64,000 nucleotides of DNA, taken from the NCBI GenBank assembly GCA_030386875.1, contig CM059575.1, positions 52,358,859 through 52,422,858 of the forward strand, given 5' to 3'. Position 1 is the first letter of the stretch. Every line of letters starts with the position of its first letter. The stretch is from Morinoia aosen. Lineage: Eukaryota; Arthropoda; Malacostraca; Amphipoda; Talitridae. The translations under genes were made by a program, and so were the position numbers. Under the pieces are notes generated by a model. That model was not told the origin of the DNA, did no database searches, and was given only the letters and a program-made list of their open reading frames with translations. Below, piece by piece: positions 55,801-64,000 of this stretch.

Positions 55801-58364
55801 TTGCCATACAACTCGATCAAAGAATTTCTTTCCGCTTCAAAGACTGGAGTTGCGGTAAGTCATTTACCGCTATAACTAATAAAATACTCATTTGAGACAA
55901 AAAGTGCATAGAAGAAAACTTGTTTATTTCGATCTAATTAACTATGCTAAGGCATCGAAATTTACAAAATCGACAACTGTCATCTCCTTCAGATTTACCA
56001 AACATTTTATTTCAACAAAAAGAAGGCCTACCTAACTCTCAGCTCAGGCCCTCACATTGTCGGTATAGGGAGGAAAAAAATAGAAATGTTAGCGATAAAA
56101 GCAGTTTAACTGTTTATGTCCGCTGACAAGTTCTGCTTCATTCCCACTAGCGATACTTTTGAGTTGTTCGTTTAATCTAACTTAAATGAAAATGTGGCCA
56201 GCTGGTCGCAGTTCAGCATTATTTCTTCCCAAAATTACGAAGGTTCCCGAGAGAGCTAATCATGTTTATAACAAAGCTCTTCAGTATGGTAACTCGCAGG
56301 ATCTTACGATCTTGTTGGGAATGAAGCCACAGACTTTTTTTTAACATGGTAGCCATTAAAATACTAAGTCTTGAAAACGAATCGTCAATAACTTCACAGT
56401 AGTCTATCGCTGGACAGCGGACTGACAATGGTACGTGCGCGCGACGTTGAAACAGATTGGAAATGGAATACATTTTTAAAAACGCAGATGATTTCCAAAA
56501 ATAGTAGCATCATTATAGTCACAAATGTAGAAGAATTAGCGTTTAAACATTTTTTAATCACCAACACTGCGCACGATGCCAATTATAGCTATTCAATTCT
56601 TTGGTCATCTCGCTTACACAAATAGCACTCTCTGCCTCGGTAGCAAATCTTTCCTGAACACAACAGGTACGAGTTATACGGTGCGTGTTCTCACCTTGCC
56701 GACGAAGGCGGTGGAGGCTCCAAGTTTGGCAGCCTGCAGACACTGGTTCGCTCCTTTGCCCCCGAAGCCAACAGTGAGGCTGTGGCCGAACACGGTCTCT
56801 CCCGGCCGGGGGAACTGCGGTGTCTTTCTGCTCAAGCAACAGTCAAATATTTATGTCTTCTACAAACGTTGGGAAATGTGAAAAAAATTATTGGGGAAAT
56901 CAATAAAGAATTCATGGTGCTTGAAAATTTTATAAGTAATAAGTATGTCCAATACGAACTTTAACTCAGAATACCGCCAAGAACCACTTACTATAAATTA
57001 ACTTAATTTGGTCAATGTATAGTTGCCCTTCGGCAGGGAAATTAAAGATGTCGTTGCTGATAATCACTAAATGAGCACATTTAAAAACCTTTTACATGAA
57101 TGACGTTATGCTCGCTGATGCGTTATTTTTGAGTAATTGAACTTTGAAGTTGACCTATGCGCCAAAGGAAGCGAGCGCGTGAAACGGAATTTAATTAATA
57201 ACGGAAGCTATTACAAACGTAAAGAGGTTGGGTCGTGAGAGGGAGGCACAGTTCTTCTAGTGAAAATTATAAATAAAGCTTCTAACCCACCCATTAGGGT
57301 GACGACAGCAATCTTGTTGACATCGGGTCCAAAATGGCGGCGCCCATGGTGGTCGCCATCTAAGACCCGATGTAAACAAGATTGCGGTCGTCACCCTAAT
57401 GGGTGGGTTAGAAGCTTTATTTATAATTTTCACTAGAAGAACTGTGCCTCCCCCTCACGACCCAACCTCTTTACGTTTGTAATAGGCGGGTTAACTACCG
57501 TTATTAACTAAATTACGGCGCGCGCCGGCGCCAACTTCAAAGTTCAATAATTCGAAAATAACGCATCTGCGAGCATAATGTCATTCATGTAAAAGGTTTT
57601 TAAATGTGCTCATTTAGCGATTATCAGCAACGACATCTTTAATTTCCCTGCCGAAGGGAAACTATACATTGACCCTTAATTTAAATGTAGAGGATTATGT
57701 GCTAACAAACCATAAGTAACGAACTTAAAAGTTGGTTTGAAAATTAAAGGCTAAGATAAAGTTGAATAAAGCTACCGAACTTAATAGGAACATTGTTGCG
57801 GTACAAAATTGAATAAACTAATGTTACCTTAACAGATTGCCTCTATCATTTTAGCACATTTCCTGCCAGCAACTCAGAAGTGCATGCATATAATGTAGAT
57901 CTGCATTACGCTCGTAACTCTCTTTCACGATTCCTCTTCTCATGAGAAGTTAGCCATACTCTGTTTAACAATTTTGTTTGCCATGCAGCGAGCGTATATT
58001 TTTGGTTTCAAAAGTGTCAGCTTCTGAAATTCGACTAATTTCTTGCGCAAACACTCCTTCAATCAAATTTTCTCTTCAAATGTCAAGTTTGGGCTTTTGT
58101 TAATGAAATTAAAATAAATACCAGTTTCTTTGATAACGTATTAATACATTTCATTCACAAAATGCGTTCTTAGCATAGTATACGTTAACTGACTTTCGTT
58201 TAAATTGAATTCGATCCTGTTTTCGTCGAATAAACAATGAGTTCTGGCGTCATGCATCAATGATTTTCCTACGAATTAAATTCCATGTCACTGAAATAAA
58301 AAACTTATACCTACATTACATAGTCAGCTCCGAGCGAACCGACCACGACGACTTCAGGCGGCAT
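43870..58364 (-). CDS. RBKS: Ribokinase, seven exons
   Basis: Phosphorylates D-ribose at O5 with ATP to give ribose 5-phosphate. A PfkB-family cytosolic enzyme. Exons in coding order: 58364-58315, 56827-56695, 51728-51602, 49563-49399, 47003-46912, 44663-44463, 44049-43870. They sum to 948 bases and 315 residues, with all junctions GT-AG and in phase. Landmarks: [13 protein letters not shown] at the N-terminus, [17 protein letters not shown] (GGKGAN about 39-44), [54 protein letters not shown], and [16 protein letters not shown] with catalytic Asp about 260. Length fits the family (about 310-320). The PfkB C-terminal cation-site segment reads PGAWASLP, less canonical than usual. The ATG at 58364 is chosen because the beta-strand VVVVGS must sit at the start. 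Exon 1 is short, but its donor (AAT/GTAGGT) restores phase. Confidence 0.9.
44959..45009. repeat. Mini-hairpin element, copy 1
   Basis: Imperfect inverted halves around GGTGCAAAAAG and CTTTTTGCGCC, resembling the copy 200 bases away. Confidence 0.55.
45165..45216. repeat. Mini-hairpin element, copy 2
   Basis: AGGGTGACGCAAAAAGAA and its exact inverse form an 18-bp stem around a 16-base loop. GTA occurs near both sides. It may be a minimal mariner-type MITE made of little more than two termini. Confidence 0.65.
47004..49398. other. RBKS intron 4
   Basis: Contains dispersed-repeat copy B (49017-49290). The reverse frame of 131 codons at 47974-48369 has no recognisable similarity. Confidence 0.55.
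49017..49290 (+). repeat. Dispersed repeat family, copy B
   Basis: Shares AAAGCACCATTTTAGTTAAGG and ACAGAGAATCTATGC-type blocks with copies at 1 kb and 55 kb. Its end (AAAGAAGGCCAACCTAGCCTTCAG) resembles 56020-56045. Confidence 0.5.
49564..51601. other. RBKS intron 3
   Basis: No mobile element recognised. Confidence 0.5.
51729..53376. other. RBKS intron 2, distal part without landmarks
   Basis: AT-rich and non-coding. TATAGCGTGAGGT occurs twice (53316-53328 and 53368-53380) just before the telomere-like run. Confidence 0.5.
53377..53397 (+). repeat. Short TTAGG array
   Basis: Four AGGTT units form a run of the arthropod telomere repeat. It is too short to prove a telomeric origin. Confidence 0.6.
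53690..53968 (-). pseudogene. Tc1 transposase middle segment, inverted
   Basis: On the minus strand it reads [20 protein letters not shown], then [14 protein letters not shown] (first catalytic Asp in SDE), then [20 protein letters not shown] up to TGKL. It matches the centre of a DD34E Tc1 transposase but has opposite orientation to the next segment. Confidence 0.75.
53969..54381 (+). pseudogene. Tc1 transposase C-terminal segment
   Basis: The plus strand continues as [18 protein letters not shown], then [19 protein letters not shown] (second Asp), then [17 protein letters not shown] (Glu of DD34E). TAA at 54250-54252 is premature. The same frame goes on to KMKGHAIDY and a natural stop at 54379-54381. 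Confidence 0.8.
54638..55254. other. RBKS intron 2, between Tc1 relic and repeats
   Basis: Nothing recognisable. Confidence 0.45.
55255..55500 (+). repeat. Dispersed repeat family, copy C
   Basis: Copy with blocks GGCACCATTTAGTATGG, GGAATCTACGCAGAAAGG and GACAGCAGTGAACCGAAAAAA shared with copy A. Its right end runs into the inverted repeat starting at about 55447. Confidence 0.5.
55447..56010. repeat. Inverted repeat with a third, direct copy inside
   Basis: The left arm (55447-55600) and right arm (55860-56005) are inverse copies, sharing TTGGTAAATCTGAAGGAGAT and AAATAAACAAGTTTTCTTCT. A further copy of the CGAAATAAACAA...TATAGCGGTA block sits between them at 55679-55760 in the same direction as the left arm. 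Each copy includes TCAAATGAGTATTT and TATAGCGGTA. It is probably a foldback-type element with internal duplication. Confidence 0.6.
57002..57009. repeat. 8-bp target duplication of the foldback element, left
   Basis: CTTAATTT, exactly repeated at 57675-57682. Confidence 0.85.
57010..57674. mobile_element. 665-bp foldback element in RBKS intron 1
   Basis: Begins GGTCAATGTATAG and ends in its inverse. The two halves are reverse complements over nearly the whole length (about 330 bases per arm, differing at scattered bases and one GC-rich block at 57160-57190 versus 57490-57535), with the centre near 57342. A perfect 8-bp duplication flanks it. No protein is encoded. The 8-bp duplication fits hAT- or P-type mobilisation, but the end does not start with CAG. 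The middle contains CCAAAATGGCGGC (57331-57343), a match to the YY1/Pho consensus. Confidence 0.85.
57675..57682. repeat. 8-bp target duplication of the foldback element, right
   Basis: CTTAATTT, partner of 57002-57009. Confidence 0.85.
57683..58314. other. RBKS intron 1, proximal part
   Basis: Non-coding. Begins at the exon 1 donor. Confidence 0.55.
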
Positions 58365-59919
58365 CTCTTTATTCGCGGTCAGTTGGAGATTGAAGATAAT
58401 TTCTGTCCAGTGAAGTTCAAGCACTCTGGATTGGTAATGACTGAAATTAAGAGATGTACATCAATTAAGTAGAAAGTTAACAAAATTCATATTCTTTTTC
58501 CTCTTGCCTAATTATGGTAATGGATATTCAACGCATGTCAGAACTATTATCTGGTTTCCGAGGATGTCCACGATTGAGCGCAAGTTTGAAAATAAGTTAG
58601 ATTCGCAAAGCATTCCAGCGCAAAAATTTTCAATGTCTTTCTGTTGATACCATAATTGGGGATTAATTTTAAACAGATGATACTAAAACAAACAATTCCA
58701 GAGTAATGTTTTCTACTTTAACTCAGGAGTCTATGGACGCATAAAATTTGATGTTTGGAACCGGCCCTGATGAGGTTGGGATTTCAACATCAACATTTTG
58801 TCTGTAAAAAGTTTCACTTTGAGTAAAAATTGGACAATTTCTTGGTTAACAAGTTCCACTGTTTTAATTGTTTGCTAGATACTCAACTCTTCATTTTAGT
58901 ATCTAAGGCTACAATCAATATTTCAAAGATATTGCAACATTGAGTATTCATTTGGCACCCTGGTAAATTGTCATTTCAATTGAATGGCATAGCCAAAAAT
59001 ATTTAACTCTCAACATTGCAACAATATTTCATTTGTCTCTTGGATATGTATTCATTCAATTTTTTCAAGCAGAAATCTCTTAAAAATAATATTTACTCTA
59101 TGCTTAGAGATTACAAGTATCACTGCGTTTTGATAAAACTGAGGATCTTAGGGTAACTGAGTAAACTTACAACCATTTGAAATCAAATGAAGTATCAAAC
59201 TGTTATTGGACTTCATTTGAAATCATTGAGTGTCGAAAACAAATAACGCTGATCCAAAACATTTGTTCAGCCGTTAAAATTAGCGTACACGTGCTGTCTT
59301 AAAACAGATTTCATTTCTAAAAATACTCACATCAAACACTACGATACAACGATTTTTCAAAGATTTTCTAATTTCATACCCTCTAAGCAATTGAATATGA
59401 TTAACATGTTGACTGCGATTGGTTAAACTGAAGTTCAGCATTCAATTCAAATTTAAATTCAAAGTTGTTAGAAATTTAATAAATACCAAACATTAACTGA
59501 GTCCATTAAATACAATTGATTTTAAAAGATTGTTAAAACGTTTTCAGCCGACCCATCGATGGGTTGTGTCGCAGCAGGAAAAAATTAAGCACGACCCACC
59601 GATGGGTCGCCTCGCAGTCTACGAGTAAGTCATCTCAAGTTAAGGTGAAATACTTGGAGAAAAAATCACTAGAATAATAGCTTAATTTGCAATAAAATAC
59701 AAATGAACCCGTTTACGACTTTAAAAATCATTTATGTTCGGCGATGAAACAATAATAAAAAAGCCGAATTTAATCAGCTGATTGATTTTTGACAATGTCT
59801 CAGAATTAACTCATGAAGAAAAGACAATTCGTAATGCTAAAACGTAATAAATAAATAAAATTTTAACGCTGGTATGTAACAATTTTAAAACACTGTTACC
59901 TATCTCATCAATGAATCAT
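58365..59919. other. Upstream region of RBKS
   Basis: Should hold the RBKS 5' UTR and promoter. No TATA box or initiator can be assigned with confidence. A paired palindromic motif lies at 59549-59617. Confidence 0.4.
59549..59617 (+). repeat. Two 26-bp units with ACCCAYCGATGGGT palindrome
   Basis: Units 59549-59574 and 59592-59617 each read CGACCCA, C or T, CGATGGGT, then a short spacer and TCGCAG. The first contains the perfect 14-base palindrome ACCCATCGATGGGT. Only 17 bases separate the units. Function unknown. They may be terminal words of a lost transposon or a protein-binding pair. Confidence 0.6.
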
Positions 59920-59933
59920 AAAGTTACAGACTT
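59920..59933. repeat. Penelope target duplication, left
   Basis: AAAGTTACAGACTT, repeated exactly at 63300-63313. Confidence 0.75.
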
Positions 59934-59960
59934 CTTTACTAATTTCTCAGCATCACGATA

Positions 59961-61031
59961 TATTTGAAGTTCGTTACGTGTTAAAATTCTCAGCAAATTG
60001 CTTATCATTTTACAAAATCACACTATAGTCAATAGGTAAAATGCAACGTTTCAATGCCACTGGCATCATCATCAGGCTGAAAAGATGAAAAGAAAACTGG
60101 TCACTCAATAGAATTGAAACAATCATACAGGCAAAAACAAAGACCATTAATAAAATTAATGCAAAAAACACATGAATGTAAAATACCAAGACTAACTTTC
60201 TCAACACATGTTCACTTAGCCGAAGAATAGAGCGAAATGGTGGACTGCAACGATTGTTCCAACAATTTACGGCGCGGTTCTTTTAAACAATTTCAGAGCA
60301 AAAAAATCATTCATATTTTCATTGAGGGAAGGTTTGAGTTTATGGATATGTAAGGCTTCAATAATGTGAATATGCTGTTTTTTACGGACATTATACAATA
60401 CTTTAGTAGCTGGATAGAGATCTTCATTAGAGGGCTTGGAGCTGTGATGAATACGGAAATGGTTAAAAATTGAGCCTTGATACTTATGTGCATTTAACCG
60501 CTGCTTAAGGGTCATTCTAGTCAAGCCAATGTAACAGTTGTTGAGAGACATACATTCTCTCCTCATACATTTAAATTGATAAATTACATTGGCCCTATCT
60601 AGATCCCTGACCGCAGGCATTGAAATATTGTTTTTCACAACAAGGTTACTGATTTTGCGATTTTTGTAATAAATAAAAATTTTTAGTCTGTTATTACTAT
60701 CAACAGGCTTGACAAAAGTGCGTATTATATTCTTAAAGACTCTTTCATCTATTTTGTAGTTAGGGTGCATTTGATTTTCGTAAAAAATCTTGACGTAACT
60801 GGAACATGCATTAGCATGGTTATAACCGTTTACTATTCTACTCAAAAAATTATTAATTTTGCAGTCAACAAGGGTATTAGGGAAATTATTGTTTACCAGT
60901 AACCGTTTTATTCTAAGTACTTCTATGTGAAAATTTGCCCAACTACTGCACACTTTGTAGGCTCTATTCAATAATGTAGAAATTACACCTTCCTTGTAAG
61001 TCTGTGGAGCTTCACAATCATAATTAATAGT
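59961..61031 (-). repeat. Left 1,071-bp inverted arm
   Basis: Reverse complement of 62227-63297. The 234-residue translations of both are identical. The 27 bases between this arm and the target duplication are absent on the other side. Confidence 0.9.
60267..60971 (-). CDS. Penelope GIY-YIG endonuclease region
   Basis: Nicks target DNA for integration. It reads VRDLDRANVIYQFKCMR, where the GIY position is VIY, then CYIGLTRMTLKQRLNAHKY (YIG with the catalytic Arg of the following helix), and the late Glu in HIIEALHIHKLKP. In intact elements this is the C-terminal domain of one polyprotein with RT. The first codon here is TTG because a one-base frameshift near 61033-61036 separates it from the RT frame, not because it is a separate gene. 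Confidence 0.8.
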   Translation of the reverse strand: MNRAYKVCSSWANFHIEVLRIKRLLVNNNFPNTLVDCKINNFLSRIVNGYNHANACSSYVKIFYENQMHPNYKIDERVFKNIIRTFVKPVDSNNRLKIFIYYKNRKISNLVVKNNISMPAVRDLDRANVIYQFKCMRRECMSLNNCYIGLTRMTLKQRLNAHKYQGSIFNHFRIHHSSKPSNEDLYPATKVLYNVRKKQHIHIIEALHIHKLKPSLNENMNDFFALKLFKRTAP

Positions 61032-62226
61032 TCCCCTGCATGTGAAGGCTTAGTGTAAACTGATCTCTGATAAGAAACTTCTGCTGCCTCAACAAGAACG
61101 TCCAAAAATGGCAGCTTCCCCTCTACACCGATTTCATATGTGAACGTCAAAACAGAGTTACCCATCATCAAATCTCTTAGCGTTTCCAACTGATTAATAC
61201 TATCCACCGCCACAAATATATCGTCAACATATCTACCATACACAAGCGGTTTCGTAGGCAAGGCGCTTAAGACCATGTTTTCCACAAAGCACATATAAAA
61301 GTTAGCAAACGTTGGTCCCAAGGGTGATCCCATAGCCACGCCATCCACCTGGCGGAACAAGTTGCCGTCAATGTGGCGAAACGGAGCTTCAGTTGTGCAA
61401 ATGGTTAGAAGTTGCTTCATGAGATGACGCGGGAACTGACGAGGTGCAGGAAGATTTTCACTCTTATAGATGTAATCTAAAATTATTTCGATGGTAGCAG
61501 CAACAGGAACATTAGTAAAAAGAGATTCTACGTCCAGCGATGCTATCACTCCACTTGGCTTCTTACCGCGTAACAATGTAATAAATTCATCAGTTGACTT
61601 GAGAACGTAATCTTGTGGAAGATACGGTGTTATTATTCGGTTTAAAGTCTTAGCAACAGGATAGGTAACAGTAGGAAGTTGCGATATTATTGGTCTCAAC
61701 GGTGGGTCATTCTTGTTTTTATGAATTTTAGCATTACCATAAATATAACCAGGTTGATAATGACCTTCTAATTTCTTCAAGTCGAATTCGTTGGGAACAG
61801 CGTTAACAACAGAAATCAGTTCATTGAGTTTCTTCTTTAGTTTTTCTGTGGGGTCACGTTCCAATTGTTCAAATTTAGTATTGTCAGCAAGTATTGCGTC
61901 CAACTTTGCCTTATAATCATTAAATTTAAGAAGAACATACATATTGCACTTATCCGCTTTCCTGATCACAATGTCTTTATTACTCCGTAAGTTGCGTATT
62001 GCCTGGCGCTGATCTTGAGTGATTCCGGAACGACTTCGCATGCTCCGATTGCGGGTGCTTTCAGCTATGAGGGCAGCATCAAAGTTAGGCTCCACCGAAA
62101 CAGTCCCATCTCTACTGAGGCGGAGAATATTTTGGTACACTAATTCTAGTTCCAATTGTTTTTTGATCGGGTCAAAACGGCTACTTGTGTGATAATTCCA
62201 ACCCAGGTTTAAAATACTTTTAATTT
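60983..62226 (-). pseudogene. Penelope reverse transcriptase, truncated and frameshifted
   Basis: The open frame starts inside the protein at the arm boundary (LGWNYHTSSRFDPIKKQLEL) and has no ATG of its own. Motifs: KADKCNMYVLL, YGNAKIHKNKNDPPLRPII, SLDVESLFTNVP, VDGVAMGSPLGPTFANFYM, catalytic YVDD in YGRYVDDIFVAVD, and LPFLDVLV. SLDVxSLFTNVP and the fingers order are specific to Penelope-like RTs. The frame leaves the true path at a GGGG run (61033-61036) and stops at 60983. Confidence 0.85.
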
Positions 62227-63297
62227 ACTATTAATTATGATTGTGAAGCTCCACAGACTTACAAGGAAGGTGTAATTTCTACATTATTGAATAGAGCCTA
62301 CAAAGTGTGCAGTAGTTGGGCAAATTTTCACATAGAAGTACTTAGAATAAAACGGTTACTGGTAAACAATAATTTCCCTAATACCCTTGTTGACTGCAAA
62401 ATTAATAATTTTTTGAGTAGAATAGTAAACGGTTATAACCATGCTAATGCATGTTCCAGTTACGTCAAGATTTTTTACGAAAATCAAATGCACCCTAACT
62501 ACAAAATAGATGAAAGAGTCTTTAAGAATATAATACGCACTTTTGTCAAGCCTGTTGATAGTAATAACAGACTAAAAATTTTTATTTATTACAAAAATCG
62601 CAAAATCAGTAACCTTGTTGTGAAAAACAATATTTCAATGCCTGCGGTCAGGGATCTAGATAGGGCCAATGTAATTTATCAATTTAAATGTATGAGGAGA
62701 GAATGTATGTCTCTCAACAACTGTTACATTGGCTTGACTAGAATGACCCTTAAGCAGCGGTTAAATGCACATAAGTATCAAGGCTCAATTTTTAACCATT
62801 TCCGTATTCATCACAGCTCCAAGCCCTCTAATGAAGATCTCTATCCAGCTACTAAAGTATTGTATAATGTCCGTAAAAAACAGCATATTCACATTATTGA
62901 AGCCTTACATATCCATAAACTCAAACCTTCCCTCAATGAAAATATGAATGATTTTTTTGCTCTGAAATTGTTTAAAAGAACCGCGCCGTAAATTGTTGGA
63001 ACAATCGTTGCAGTCCACCATTTCGCTCTATTCTTCGGCTAAGTGAACATGTGTTGAGAAAGTTAGTCTTGGTATTTTACATTCATGTGTTTTTTGCATT
63101 AATTTTATTAATGGTCTTTGTTTTTGCCTGTATGATTGTTTCAATTCTATTGAGTGACCAGTTTTCTTTTCATCTTTTCAGCCTGATGATGATGCCAGTG
63201 GCATTGAAACGTTGCATTTTACCTATTGACTATAGTGTGATTTTGTAAAATGATAAGCAATTTGCTGAGAATTTTAACACGTAACGAACTTCAAATA
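62227..63297 (+). repeat. Right 1,071-bp inverted arm
   Basis: Inverse copy of 59961-61031. The spacer between the arms is 1,195 bases of RT sequence. Confidence 0.9.
62287..62991 (+). CDS. Second copy of the GIY-YIG region, plus strand
   Basis: Encodes the same 234 residues as 60267-60971. It has no RT part in front of it and no proper start codon, so it is unlikely to be made as a protein on its own. Confidence 0.8.
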   Translation: MNRAYKVCSSWANFHIEVLRIKRLLVNNNFPNTLVDCKINNFLSRIVNGYNHANACSSYVKIFYENQMHPNYKIDERVFKNIIRTFVKPVDSNNRLKIFIYYKNRKISNLVVKNNISMPAVRDLDRANVIYQFKCMRRECMSLNNCYIGLTRMTLKQRLNAHKYQGSIFNHFRIHHSSKPSNEDLYPATKVLYNVRKKQHIHIIEALHIHKLKPSLNENMNDFFALKLFKRTAP

Positions 63298-63299
63298 AA

Positions 63300-63313
63300 A
63301 AAGTTACAGACTT
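63300..63313. repeat. Penelope target duplication, right
   Basis: AAAGTTACAGACTT, matching 59920-59933. Confidence 0.75.
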
Positions 63314-63669
63314 TAAATGCAAATACCACAAAGTCGGTTGCTTTTTTCCCTGAAATAATTCGGCCGTTCTAACTTATAGCATTCCATGAGCTATTGAACT
63401 TGAACCCACGTAGCTTCGGAGAAGACAACGTGAGAACTGGGTTTTCGGCAGCCAATGTGAACGGTGTTTCAACTCGTGACAAAAGAAGATGTACTTTCTG
63501 AGAACAAACCAAGCCTAAATATAACTAGACTTGTGGTTCTTTTGGCACTTTTGTGTCAGTCATATGCTCATTCGATTATAAAGTGAACAGTTGCCACTCA
63601 GAAGCTGTTAAGCACAGATACTGAGACACTTCGTTCGCACAACCTCCCACCGATTAGAAGGCGCAACTG
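63314..63669. other. Non-coding gap
   Basis: Nothing recognisable. Confidence 0.4.
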
Positions 63670-64000
63670 CAGTGTTGCCAACTCCACTGGACCAAAAACC
63701 GCCAGAAAGTTCATAAAAAAACGCTAGAAACCGCTAGATATTAATTACATTCCGCTAAAATTCCCGCTAACCCATTTTAGACATTTTATTACGAAAAACA
63801 AAGTTAATACCCATTGTTTTGCAAGAGCATATCATTGGTATAATATATTGAATGACATATGACCTTTAAAATTACCGTTTTCATTCATCAGGTTCAGGTT
63901 CCAAATCAGTACTGAAACTCGGGGTTTAGTCGGTTGAAGAAATTGGATATGCTTCTGAAGTTCCAATTTTTTGAAGAACACTTCTTGGTTTTTGATAAGT
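63670..64000. mobile_element. hAT-like terminus running off the window
   Basis: CAGTGTTGCCAACTCCACTG is a classic hAT-type start. CCGCTA words recur behind it (63739-63770), as subterminal repeats do. The rest of the element is beyond 64000, so its type and completeness cannot be judged. Confidence 0.5.

Larger units (their letters stand above)
59934..63299 (-). mobile_element. Penelope-like retroelement with inverted partial copy
   Basis: On the minus strand a 5'-truncated Penelope-like element (reverse transcriptase then GIY-YIG endonuclease) runs from about 62226 down to 59934. On the plus strand the 3' portion is present a second time (62227-63297). The two 3' portions form inverted arms of exactly 1,071 bases each, and a 14-bp duplication flanks the whole. 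Penelope elements are known for inverted, truncated and partially duplicated copies. The shared termini suggest one integration event. Confidence 0.85.

Noticed and set aside
60010-60207. 65-codon hydrophobic frame repeated at 63051-63248
   Set aside because: It lies in the Penelope 3' UTR and is duplicated only because the arms are. No coding signature.

Overview
The window looks like AT-rich arthropod genomic DNA. The basis is the mix of transposon families (I-clade and CR1/L2-type LINEs, a Gypsy element, Penelope, P/THAP, hAT, Tc1/mariner), a short run of the arthropod telomere unit TTAGG at 53377-53397, and one spliced single-copy eukaryotic gene. The species cannot be named from the sequence alone.

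The only clear host gene is a ribokinase (RBKS). It lies on the minus strand at 43870-58364 and has seven small exons. Every junction has GT-AG ends and a consistent phase, giving a predicted protein of 315 residues. Its introns carry repeats: a 665-bp foldback element with a perfect 8-bp target duplication (57010-57674), a Tc1 transposase relic with an internal inversion (53690-54637), mini-hairpins near 45 kb and a dispersed repeat family.

Left third (1-22.3 kb): fragments of a THAP/P-element-type transposase gene lie on the minus strand. They are a THAP exon at 21831-21942, a Pro/Ser/Thr-rich exon at 19812-13399, a small exon at 12179-12081 and a transposase block at 10189-8740. The region is bordered by inverted sequences that each carry two TGACGTCA palindromes (about 61-162 and 22070-22141). 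Later insertions lie inside it. These are a full-length I-clade LINE (2358-8272, 10-bp target duplication, one nonsense codon in ORF2), a hAT remnant (10404-11256), and a 6-kb terminal-inverted-repeat element (13620-19626) that cuts the Pro/Ser/Thr-rich exon and itself contains two mariner-type elements.

Middle (22.4-43 kb): a decayed CR1/L2-type LINE (22440-29860) is interrupted in ORF1 by a 3.1-kb hAT element (22657-25780). Next come relics of an unnamed arthropod repeat-gene family and of a mariner. A structurally complete Gypsy-type LTR retrotransposon follows (33044-38382), with apparently identical 589-bp LTRs, a 4-bp target duplication, intact gag and pol, and a canonical -1 frameshift heptamer at the gag end. 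A 26-bp minisatellite, a LINE fragment and a possible SINE head complete this part.

Right end (58.4-64 kb): a Penelope-like element (59934-63299) has its 3' half present as two exact-looking 1,071-bp inverted arms and is bounded by a 14-bp target duplication. The terminus of another hAT-like element starts at 63670 and runs off the window. Apart from RBKS, nearly everything recognisable is mobile DNA. I saw no CRISPR array, rRNA or convincing tRNA gene.
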